NCBI GenBank assembly: GCA_030789695.1
Contig: CM061141.1
Location: forward strand, 197,691,322-197,755,321
Direction of reading: 5' to 3'
Length of the DNA: 64,000 nt
From: Scilla litardierei
Lineage: Eukaryota; Streptophyta; Magnoliopsida; Asparagales; Asparagaceae
Part shown: piece by piece, positions 31,575 to 42,000 of the stretch
How the letters are laid out: each line of letters begins with the position of its first letter
How positions within the stretch are numbered: position 1 is the stretch's first letter
Notes under the pieces: model-generated
The model's input: only the letters and a program-made list of their open reading frames with translations
The model's database searches: none
Told to the model about the DNA's origin: nothing
Made by a program: the position numbers and the translations under genes

Positions 31575-32574
31575 GACGGTTTGGCTACCAACGCCCCCTC
31601 CAGCGAGGCGTCTGTGTGAATCGTGGCCATCTTAGTACCCCAAATGGTTTTCATATTTTGAGAGGTGAACATGTGATGGTTTACGTGTTAGTAATGAACC
31701 CCGAACATTCAATTGGCAATGAACACCGTCTGGTGCAGTCTTTTACCGCTTGTTAGTTTAAATATCTGTTTGCCAACCATTAGCGATCTTCGTACACCGA
31801 TTGCTTAATTTCTTGTGGATATTAAAACTATTAGCATACATCCATCACAGAAATGGTCAAGGATGGTGTGAAATATCGAAGTTTCCCGGGAATATACTTA
31901 GTGCACGTGAACTGCGTTGGAATTGAGCTTAGCATCACAGTGAACCAGATATACAATTTTTTCCTCATTGCTCACACCGGTCCCACCTTTTACCTGATGT
32001 GTATGGATGAATCTGATTTGTCAGTGTGTTTCATTGGAGTCATTTTCTCCAGCATTCACATAGCCTCTACATGCATCGAGATTGTTACGTATAGAGTTTT
32101 CCTTTAAACGAACTTGGGATATTGGACTTATGCCATAGATTCAAGTAGACCATCGTCAAGGAGAGAAAGATTCAAGAATACGTAGAGGTGGAAATCACTT
32201 CATGCAACATAAATAACACATTTACTGCAGTATACGGTCTTCAACATCAATAACATACCAAAGCACACAATTATGAGTCCAACTCTTAGCATTCTCCTTT
32301 ATGTCCGTTGTGCGCGGTGAGCAAATTTTTAATGCTGTAACATAAATTGCTCAAAGCTCACAACGGGCAAAATTATGCCAGTCGTGCGAATTTAGCTACT
32401 GTATCACATAACATAAAGACATGATGGCGTGATGGCGTGTTGAGTTCAAAGACATGATGGCGTGTTGAGTTCCCGTTGTGCAAAAATCCCATAGATTTTG
32501 TACAAAAATCCCAAAAAATTCAGTATATTCTTTCATTATAAACTCAGTCACTACATTTGCACAAAATTATAAAT
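31575..32574. other. Intergenic DNA
   Basis: An 84-codon plus-strand frame at 31853-32107 has no recognised homology and is not called as a gene. A degenerate hairpin repeat (GTTGTGCGCGGTGAGCAAAT with TTGCTCAAAGCTCACAACGG) lies at 32300-32400. GACATGATGGCGTG is duplicated at 32420-32465. Confidence 0.45.
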
Positions 32575-35552
32575 TCAATGCTCTGATGATACGGTAATTA
32601 CAGTGGGAGATTTGCCTACATCTTTACAGAATAATGTCTCGAATTGTCGCATCCTCTCTTCAAGGCCTTCCACCCATCCTTCGGCTGCAGGCAGGCGGTT
32701 AGCCTTCCATTGTCTTATTACCGGTGGGACCGGGCTTCTATCTTTAAGTTGAATATTTACAAAGTGATTATTATTTACAAAACCTATGGTGAAGGGACCA
32801 CGTTTCGTACCTTGGTGTGGTCCTGATCTTAACGGAAAAAATGAAAGACATTGTTGCATTGACAGCAGATGTATTACACAGTTATAACGACTTGAGATAA
32901 TATGTCCAACTTCAGGGAAGGTCATCCAATATTGCATCGGGGGGTGGTCACCCATATAGTTAATTGACACTACCTGTTCTTGTGCACTTTCCTCACCCAT
33001 CACCTTTGAGTACACATCATAGTGGTCACGCAGCTCTTGAAGCAACTCTCTTCTGACCACCTTCCACTGGTCCTCTCCCATCCCTAGATGTGAAGATATA
33101 GCCCTGTAACCACAGTTCCCATCTGCCGTCACATCTGTGACGTTCGATATATATTTGGCGATTGCAGCAGGGAATTGATCAAGATAAGGTATGCCTCCTT
33201 GAACGGCTCTAGCGTCCTTTGCTTCATAATTTGCTGCTGCAAATGAAGCTGTAGCAGAAACCCCAGTCATACTACCAGATGTCGCGGCTTTGCCAGTTGG
33301 TTTCTTTCTAGCAAGTTGAGGAGGAATGGGTGGGGCAGACGTATTTTTGATCCTTTGGGACCGTCTCGGCTGGACACGGCCGACGCTTTCTTGTTTCGAT
33401 GAGACTTAAGGTGGAATTTGAGCAGAGCAACTAGCCGCATCGCCGAAGTCATGATCAAAATGAGCAGGATGAATGGGGGTGGCTGTATCTTCATTTGTCA
33501 AATTATTATCCCTTTTTCTTCTTCCATTGAACACGACATTAACTTGCGGCTCTGTAATCAGATTTGTCGCCGGGGTAGCTAGCTCCTTCAACTTAATTAA
33601 CAACTCCTGCTTCATCGGCCCATCAAGTTGAGCATAGAGCATGTGTATGCGCTCTAATTCAGCATGTATAAGCCCATCTTCTTCAAACATCAATTCCGGC
33701 TTAGCCTCCATGTCTAGCTGCTTCCAATGAGAATTTACGGCATCTAAGGGAATGGGGCGATTTTCCCTTGTGTATTTGCCAATCTCATTGGCACATGGTA
33801 CACCATAAATCATTCTAACTAGACAATCACCTGTGCATTGGTCCGTTCCCATAGGGTCAGATTTATCAGCTTCCACAGACATTATCTTCAACGTCGCAGC
33901 GGCTGTAAATCCTATCAGCTCCTTGAACAAGAACCCATGCACATTATGTTGCAACATGATCTTAGATTTCTCGAATGATGCCTTGATCTCGATATGCTGC
34001 CCCTATAATGATTCATGTATGGTTGGCCAAGAAGCGGATAAACTGAAGGCCGATGAACCCAATGCCCTTTTAAGCTTAGAATGTTCAGTCTGGGCTCTTT
34101 TGGTCTGCCCTCTGTTGGTACTGACATTTCCAAAGTGGAGATTGCCATCTGTCCATACAGAAATAAACTTCTCCTTGTACTTGTCCAACCAAGATGTCTT
34201 CACATAGCTCACGACCCTTGTGTAATCTTTGTACTCGGTCTACAATGCCTTCAGTTTAGCAACATACTCCTCCTCCTTGCGTGCCCCCACCAATAAATTC
34301 CAGTTAGATATGAAACCTAACCATTTTTCTTGATCTTCAAAAGAGGGATGGCAATTTTTGGCAATATTTTTGGATATGTGCATTCTACATATTTGGTGCA
34401 CCGCAAGGGGAAATTCATGGCCAATGGCATTCATAAGTGCTGGCTCCAGTGCTGACAAAATTACACGTGGCATCCTGTATCCCTGCAGCAAAGAGCTCAA
34501 CTTCCCCAAGGCCCACAAGTAGTTCTCCTCACGTACGGCCTCCGTGTAACAAAATGCCGCTGCGAACTGAATATCTGTGGACGTCACCCCATACATCTCC
34601 ATCAATGGTGGCCTATTGCGGTTGGTCTTCAACGCGCAGTCCATAACCAGAATCTCTGGAAATTTTCGTAATAACTCAACCGACTGCGGATGTGCCCAAA
34701 ATATAGTCCTCACTGCAGTTGTCACTTCGTCCACTTCATGATACACAATGTAATTACGCTGTGTCAGTAGATTAAGGAATAGCTGCATTTCTGCTCTCCA
34801 GGCCATTTCCCCTGCCTTCATCCTCTGTCTGGATTTATAAATAGTGTTGATTGTGGTAGATGTTGCATTATCCTTTTCCTTCAGGTATTTCAAGATTTAC
34901 CTTGGCCTAAGCAGTCTATGTGACAAGTCTCTCACCGTGGCCATCTCCCCACCTCCGAACCTCCTCTCATCTGGATGTCGCTCGATGTACATTGCGGGTT
35001 TATGGTTGTGATTGCCACGTACAACTGTCAAAATCCACTTATCTGTTGCCACACCATAAGCCCTCAAGTAGAAGGGACATGAACACTTCTTGCTTCGAGT
35101 TGATTTTTTGGCCGATATATCCGGCCTGTGTGGCCGATATGTCCCACTTCTTTCACAACAAAAATAATAAGTTGGGACCCTATTGCCCTTTGTACTCATA
35201 TTTGATGATTTTGTAACAACCAAATTCCCGGTTTTCACACCGACCCCTTTTACCCATTTACCAAGCTCTTCTATGCTGGGGAAAATTTTATTTGTTGTGA
35301 ACTGATTTGTATAATCTTCATTAACCTTTGAGCCTTCAACAATACGCTGAATTAAGTACCAGATACCAATATAGTCACTAAATGTTAAGCTTTATTTTCT
35401 AGTAAATTAGTCAGTTAACAAAGCAAAATAATTTCAAACCTTTGCTTCTTTGTCCGCTTCATCCCAGATCCCCTCAATGTGTACCGAGCCCATCTCAATC
35501 TTCGTAATTTCTACGCAATCATGTTCCAAATGTACATTGCAACAATAAATTC
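32575..35552 (-). pseudogene. MULE transposase fused to an OTU cysteine-protease domain, four in-frame stops
   Basis: An exon at 35552-35440 (VEITKIEMGSVHIEGIWDEA) is joined across a 93 nt GT-AG intron (35439-35347) to a long exon that stays in one frame from 35346 to 32575. Domains in order are: a FAR1-like zinc region (CCERSGTYRPH...CSCPFYLRAYG...GNHNHKPAM); the MULE transposase core (ILVMDCALKTNRNRPPLMEM; CRMHISKNIAKNC); a SWIM-like part (CTGDCLVRMIYGVPCANEI); a linker; and an OTU domain with ADGNCGYRAI and NNNHFVNI supplying the expected Asp-Cys and His. Stops are at 34899-34897, 34242-34240, 34005-34003 and 33408-33406, with no frameshift. The second transposase Asp motif, usually TDRE-like, reads SALEPALMNAI. 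MULE-OTU fusions are known in plants. Further 5' exons probably existed; a donor-like GTTG|GTAAGCC lies near 35605. Confidence 0.85.
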
Positions 35553-36660
35553 CTGAAATTATTAAAAAATACCAAATTAATTAGCATCAATTAATGGCTT
35601 ACCAACTTTACGATGCAGTGCGGCCGCAGTCGACTATTTTAGGGCACCCCAACCCAATGACATAAATCTTTTGTCACGCCCCGCTTCCCAAAACGTGGAG
35701 GCGAAGCGTGAGAAGGTCCGCTCAGACTTGAAGCTACAAAGCCGCAAGTCCGATAAGCGTCAATCACTTTAAAACTGCAGGTCCTTGCAACGCGAAACGG
35801 AACAAAGATAATAATAACGAAAGAGACAAAAAGAGCATCTCAGAATATCCATAATAATAAATCTCAACTACGCAGAAAAGCCACCAGGCTACAAATAAAA
35901 GAGTCTAAAAGAGGCCCAGCATGGCCAACAAAATAAAAGTACGAAAACAATGAAAAGGTGCAAGCACCGACAACTAACAGCAACCTAAAGTAAAGGTATC
36001 TCCACAGTCACTAAGACTGGTCTCCGGTGTTCTCGTACTCCTCAACGAACGTAGGCTCAGTCTCAGCGTCAGCAAACACCTCGTCCTCAACTACCGTCTC
36101 TGGCTCAGGGTCTAACATGTGACACCCAAAAGAGCAAGGGGCACATGTCAGCAAGTCTGGAAGACTTGTGCAAGTGAAACTGAAAGTAAAGCAACCTAGC
36201 AGTTCTAGCATGATGCAAATGACATGGCAGTTAAAGTAAGAGTGCAACAAGTAAAGTAAAGCGAGGAAAAGTACGAGCATAGCATGACATTCACAAGACA
36301 AGTACAAGACAAGAAAAGTAAGCACCTCGTGCACAGAGTTCACGCCTTACAGCTAAAGAGGCTGTACGGGCACACTTTTACGCTGAGTGGTCGCTCAACC
36401 CTACCCCTCCACGTGTATCGGGCATTGGTTTCTGGCCAACACATGAGGCCCGCTTCTGGTCCACGAGCCAGGAAGTGTGTAAACAAGTATGGCGTAGGGG
36501 TGCACCTAGCCGGTCAAGTAGTACAAGGACAAGTATTGTAGCGTGTGCTACGATGCAACAATCAATGCTTGGATGACATGGCATGGCAAGTAGTAAAGCG
36601 TACAAGTAAGAAAAGTAAACGTGACAGTTTAGCATGCATGAATGACAAGTTTAATGGTTG

Positions 36661-36726
36661 GATCTAGCTTCGTTGTCAAGCTAGATCATTTAGGTGACGG
36701 ATCTAGTTTCGTTGTCAAACTAGATC
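36661..36726 (-). other. Twin hairpins in the LARD LTR (arm 1)
   Basis: Two hairpins are 12 bp apart. In the first (36661-36687) stem GATCTAGCTT pairs with AAGCTAGATC. In the second (36700-36726) GATCTAGTTT pairs with AAACTAGATC. Both loops are CGTTGTC. The two stems differ by a paired C-G to T-A change. The same pair exists in the other LTR at 59848-59913. Confidence 0.85.
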
Positions 36727-37057
36727 AAGTAAGCGTCTAGCCAGCTATCATTTCACTGACTAGTCCCTTTTACGCTAAAGGTAAGGAAGTGGCCTAAAAA
36801 CATGGCCCTACACAAGAGTTGGCAAGTTTCACTTGCCTGCAGCTATCACGTCAAGAAAACACCGTCCAACGAGTCCAAAGTCATGATTCCTACGTGCACA
36901 AGTCCACCGGCCTACATCCGTTTTATTAATCTTGATTAGTGAATTCTAAAACATTTAAAATACTTTAAAAATACTGATTTTAGTCTTGATTAGCATGCAA
37001 TTGGGTTTGGCGTCCTAGGGGTGCAAAACGTTACCTCAACACGACGCGAAAGCTACA

Positions 37058-37080
37058 CCGGCGTCGGGTAGCGACGCCGG
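37058..37080 (-). other. Conserved 9 bp hairpin in the LARD LTR (arm 1)
   Basis: CCGGCGTCG, loop GGTAG, CGACGCCGG. The counterpart at 59620-59642 has two compensated base-pair changes and the same loop. Confidence 0.85.
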
Positions 37081-38501
37081 GGGTTGGAATAATAAGATCG
37101 CGCTCCAAGTCCAGATTCCAATTAGGTTCCTCGCTGGAAATTCAGAGCAATCAACCCGGGGCGACGATTCCAGATTCCAAAGCTCGCACGTGCGACGACG
37201 GGCTACGACGTGCGACGACGTCGTACGCGACGAATCCTCGAAGAGCAAGCACCTAGGTGGGGCCCACAGTAGTCCTAGGGGCCTTTGGGGGACCCACAAT
37301 AACTCTGGAGAACTTGGGGGGCCCACGGTGGCAAGCGGTGCGACGGGTGCGGGGTTGCGACAAGTGACCCTCGGTCGTACCCCTCCAATGCGGGAGAAAC
37401 CCTCGGTCGTGCGCTGAGAATGCGGGGCTGCGGCGACTTGGTGTGTGCAGCGGCTGCGGAGGCTGTGGTGCGAGGGTTTCCGTCGGCCAGGTCGATGGGA
37501 GCGGTCGGTCGTGCGGGGTGCGGAGCGGGGCGACAAGCGTTGCAACGTTGCGACCGTTGCAACGCTGCGGAGAGCGGGCGATGCGGGCGAGAGCATCGGT
37601 CGGGCACGGAGCGGAGCGGGTGAACGGGAGCGGGCGATGGAGCGGGCGATGCGGGGCTGTGCTTCTCGGTCAGACCGAGAGGATCTCTCGGTCGGTGCGG
37701 TGATGTGGAGCGAGCGGCAGCACGGGGTACGGACGGGGCTTGGATGCGGGTGGAGCTGCCGGTCAGAGCGGGGAAACGGAGCCCGTTCTCTCGGTCTGAG
37801 CGGGGGAAGTTCGTCGCAACGTTGCGACGAATCGTCGCAACGTCCAAAATGAGTTTGGAAGAGGCTAGGGCTAATTTCCTTGGGAAATAGGACTTGCTAG
37901 GGGTTGCTTATATAGTATAGGTGGGTTGACTTGGTCTAGGGCTAAATCTAATAGGATTAGAAGTTCAAAAAGATTTAAAATTCAAATCTAACCAACTCCT
38001 TCTCACCCAAGGATTTGACTTGGTCCAAATGAGCTGGAAATTGGCTCAAAAATTCTTTAAAACGTTAAAAACTCGAATAAATTTTATTTGGCCGAAATTA
38101 ATTTAAAAATAAATTATTAAAAATATTATAAAACTTGTTAAAAATATAAAAGTGGTCAAATAAACTCCAAAAATTATAAGATAAATATCGGGGTGATCGT
38201 GGCGACGAAAGTGAGCTAACTAAGAAGACGGATCTCAGTTTCGACGTCGGACGACGAAACTAAAAATAGAAACGTCTCCCGTCAAGAGCGAGAATCGTCA
38301 CGTCTCATCGAGTAAGTTTAAATTGTGGGAAAACGACTCGGGAAGTGTCATTCCAAGATAGTGCCACTATTTAATACTCTCAGAGACGCTCGCAACGGCA
38401 TATCGCACAAAAGTATTCACAACCAATCAAAGTCTAAAATAAACACGTGCACGGCCAAAAGCACGTGCACGAACAACGCTTAACGAAAAGTGGTCGTTAC
38501 A

Positions 38502-38516
38502 TCCTCCCCACCTTAG
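38502..38516 (-). other. Polypurine tract of the minus-strand LARD-like element
   Basis: Minus-strand CTAAGGTGGGGAGGA directly precedes the LTR start TGTAACGACC. Confidence 0.85.
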
Positions 38517-38659
38517 AATAAAGTCCGTCCTCAGACTTTCTAATATAACTAGTCGCTCTAGTAACTACCCCAATCAAGCCATATAATAATTTAACCAGGT
38601 ATAGTCATTACAAGTGCTCATATATGCACTAGGTAGTCAAACATTATTACTACCAACAC

Positions 38660-38692
<33 letters not shown>
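38660..38692. repeat. (TA)n microsatellite
   Basis: About 16 uninterrupted TA dinucleotides lie in the AT-rich internal region of the LARD-like element. Confidence 0.95.
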
Positions 38693-38695
<3 letters not shown>

Positions 38696-41500
38696 TCACG
38701 TACGTCATTCGTTATACCTATTATAGTCAGTCAATTTCATTCGTGTATTTCAATCAGGTATATAAACATACATCCCTTATATAGCTGCTACTTACCTAAA
38801 CACAAACAATATTTCAGATACTCATATAAAGATAGTTTCACGCTTAGCCAATACAATCATCGCTCTACCTATATGTAGCTACCTATGCACAACATCAAGA
38901 GTACACTACCCTCTAATACTCATCCAATACCAAACATCTCAGCACATATAGTCACACCAGACCATTATTAAATCAAGTTCACTATATCTAATATACATTC
39001 ACCGCTACTATAATTTCACAATATATAGTCATTCAAATACATGCAAATAGTTCACCATATATTCACATCACGTACGGTCCTATAACTGTATTTACGACAC
39101 GCCACATATACCATAGTCATCAAAACCTATAACTAAGCACATACTTACCCGTGCATGGTGCACACCCATACACGCTAACATTTCATTTACGCATACCATT
39201 CATACCATTATATAACTAGCACACATACATACCTAGTTTTAGCTAGTACACATACGTTCACATAACAAGTCCTTAGTATTTAGCTATATCACAAGACCAA
39301 CACCTATAACTATATACTGGCGTAGCGACCCATAATCATGTGCGTAGCACAACCAGGCACAAACACTTCTATCACCATACATACATCAAGCATTTCTATA
39401 TTCAAACTACAATCATACATTCAATATACTTAGAGTATACTCACTCAAGCTTGAGTGAGACTCAATACACATATCAGGATATTCTATATACGTAGCACGG
39501 CATTCATACCTATACCAATTCCAATATTTATACGTCTACCAATACAACCATATACATTCCCTAGATCAATCACACTTAATATTTAGTCAGGCAATACTCA
39601 CGTAGTTCAATCAATTTATACACCATAATAATAATAATATAGACATCAACATACGTATAATTATAATACGCTCCCTAATACATGCATACATATTCCTCGT
39701 ATAGTCTCACACGTGTAACATATATATTCACACCATAGCCTACTACCTATAATTAGTATTCTAACACACCCACACGTACATAATTAAGATGTGCAATAGT
39801 CGTGTATACCTCACGGTATGCACGCATGCAACATCCCGTAAAAGCTAGCAATATTAATCAAAATTATAATCCTACTACCATATGTATAACACATATATAC
39901 TCAGGTAACAAAACATAACTACTTACGTCTAAGCACTATATATATATCTACCTACGAGCACATACTCACTCATACTAGTATATAGATCACTCAATAGGCC
40001 TACTTACTTATCTATAAGTTCACACATCATCATCACACCTAGCATATACATAGCTTTACCAATCATTTTATTTCACCCATTATAAGTATCTCTAATTACA
40101 TACACAACTTAGATATTCCAACGCTAATTCAAATATACACAAGCATCCCTAGTATAGTATAGCTAACCACATACAAATCTATCAATAATAACACGCAAAT
40201 AACTTTTATAATATTACGGATAACTCCCTAGTACGTATATATCACTCGATAGGCAAACATTAATATGCTATGGGGTTATACTCATTCAAGCTCACGTTCA
40301 CAACTTAGGCACGTGCACTACGACACTTCACAGGGTCCAAGGGCCTACTAAAACTTAGGGTGGACATAGACATTGAAGGACCCTAAGGCCTAAGCAATAA
40401 AGAGAGGTCGAGAGCGTGACGAGGGAATGATCGATAAGCACGAAGTCAGATAGGACGAACACAAGGAGGCAGCTTGGTTGGGCGAAACATTAACTCAATG
40501 GTGATGTTTTAGGTGGAGGAAAAAGGGAGTTGTAGGAGATACATACATAGGATATAGGAAAGAAGATAGGGTAGGTAGCACGTGCTAAAATACGTGAAAT
40601 CTGAAAACTGTTGTACTTTAAAATCCTCGTCGGAGAAGAAATGTTTGGGGATCGATAAAGCGAGTTGTTCAAAATAAATCTGAGTCGAATATTCAAAATA
40701 ATAGAAAATGGCCTATTGGTTTTAAAAATCATTTTGAAAGGAAGTAAAATCATTTACGCGAATATTTAGGACATGGTTTAGAAAATTCTTTCCGTCAGTA
40801 ATTTAAAAAATGTTGTCCAAAAAGTTTTGGAAAGTCAAGAATGAAATCAAGTAACGGGAAGATTCAAACTCATGTTAAATGCTTTCAAAACTTTGGGCTA
40901 TGGAAAATTGAAGATAATCAATTTGAAACTTCTTTTAGGGAACCAGGGTTTGCCAAAAATGTAAAACTGATTTTCACAAGGTTCTTAATATACGAGCACA
41001 ACAAGTCTGGCACGGTTATAAAAATAGTTGAAATTCAATTTGGTTTAGAAATTTTTCTAAAACGGGTATGGTGAGCGGAAAGAAAATAGTAGTAACTTAG
41101 CATAAGAATTTTCAAGATCGAATAGAAAATCTTTAAAATCAAATCAGGGAGGGTCTAAATCAGGAAGTGGTTATGAAAATAGTAATTTTACAAAAATCTG
41201 AAATAGTGAGAACAACGAGCAAAAACCAACTTGCTGAAATCTGAAATTCCATGTGTCTTGAAAAGTATATTAAAAGTGAACACGATGTATTATTCAAATG
41301 GCATAAATAAGAGGGGAAATTATAAATCGAACTGAGCAAAATGAAAGTACGGTTCAGAATAAAAGTAATATATGAAAAGACGACATGAGTACGAAAACAT
41401 AGGCTGGGAATAATATTATAAGCTAGAGTTCAAAATTCCGACAAACGTTTTTTTTATAAAAGAATTTAAATCAATGAAGAAGTATGAAGTATAAGTATAT

Positions 41501-42000
41501 NNNNNNNNNNNNNNNNNNNNNNNNNNNNNNNNNNNNNNNNNNNNNNNNNNNNNNNNNNNNNNNNNNNNNNNNNNNNNNNNNNNNNNNNNNNNNNNNNNNN
41601 NNNNNNNNNNNNNNNNNNNNNNNNNNNNNNNNNNNNNNNNNNNNNNNNNNNNNNNNNNNNNNNNNNNNNNNNNNNNNNNNNNNNNNNNNNNNNNNNNNNN
41701 NNNNNNNNNNNNNNNNNNNNNNNNNNNNNNNNNNNNNNNNNNNNNNNNNNNNNNNNNNNNNNNNNNNNNNNNNNNNNNNNNNNNNNNNNNNNNNNNNNNN
41801 NNNNNNNNNNNNNNNNNNNNNNNNNNNNNNNNNNNNNNNNNNNNNNNNNNNNNNNNNNNNNNNNNNNNNNNNNNNNNNNNNNNNNNNNNNNNNNNNNNNN
41901 NNNNNNNNNNNNNNNNNNNNNNNNNNNNNNNNNNNNNNNNNNNNNNNNNNNNNNNNNNNNNNNNNNNNNNNNNNNNNNNNNNNNNNNNNNNNNNNNNNNN
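41501..42000. other. Assembly gap (500 N)
   Basis: Exactly 500 undetermined bases, a size commonly used for gaps of unknown length. LARD internal sequence lies to the left and Athila-like protease sequence to the right. The expected RT-integrase of the right element and 5' LTR of the left element are both missing, so the true distance is probably several kb. Confidence 0.99.

Larger units (their letters stand above)
35672..38501 (-). repeat. 3' LTR of the minus-strand LARD-like element (2,830 bp)
   Basis: On the plus strand it starts TGTCACGCCCCGCTTCCC and ends GTGGTCGTTACA, so in sense orientation it runs TGTAACGACC...GGGGCGTGACA. A TATA box (CTATATAAGC, about 37906-37915) precedes a GC-rich leader (37050-37880). 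The U5 side (35672-37090) is strongly similar to 59600-60910; the U3 side is more diverged but alignable at its start with 57966 onward. Long frames in the GC-rich part are composition effects. Confidence 0.85.
35672..41500 (-). mobile_element. Long-LTR retrotransposon without visible gag-pol (LARD-like), minus, cut by the gap
   Basis: It consists of a 3' LTR (35672-38501), a polypurine tract (38502-38516) and an AT-rich non-coding internal region (38517-41500) that runs into the run of N. The internal region aligns in reverse orientation with 61510-64000: the blocks at 40270-40480 match 62750-62520, and 39020-39180 match 63990-63840. No retroviral-type protein is encoded, so it is best described as a large retrotransposon derivative dependent on other elements. 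Its 5' LTR is not in the window. Confidence 0.8.

Noticed and set aside
31853..32107. 84-codon ORF with hydrophobic C terminus
   Set aside because: No homology recognised, no promoter or splice signals, and surrounded by repeats; length is compatible with chance.
35617..35632. Adjacent NotI-like and SalI-like sites (GCGGCCGCAGTCGAC), suggestive of a cloning junction
   Set aside because: No vector or adaptor sequence was recognised on either side and flanks read as plant DNA. A contamination screen would settle it.
37036..37890. ORFs rich in Arg/Ser/Pro on both strands
   Set aside because: They lie in the GC-rich leader of a long LTR; many frames are open and none shows a domain.
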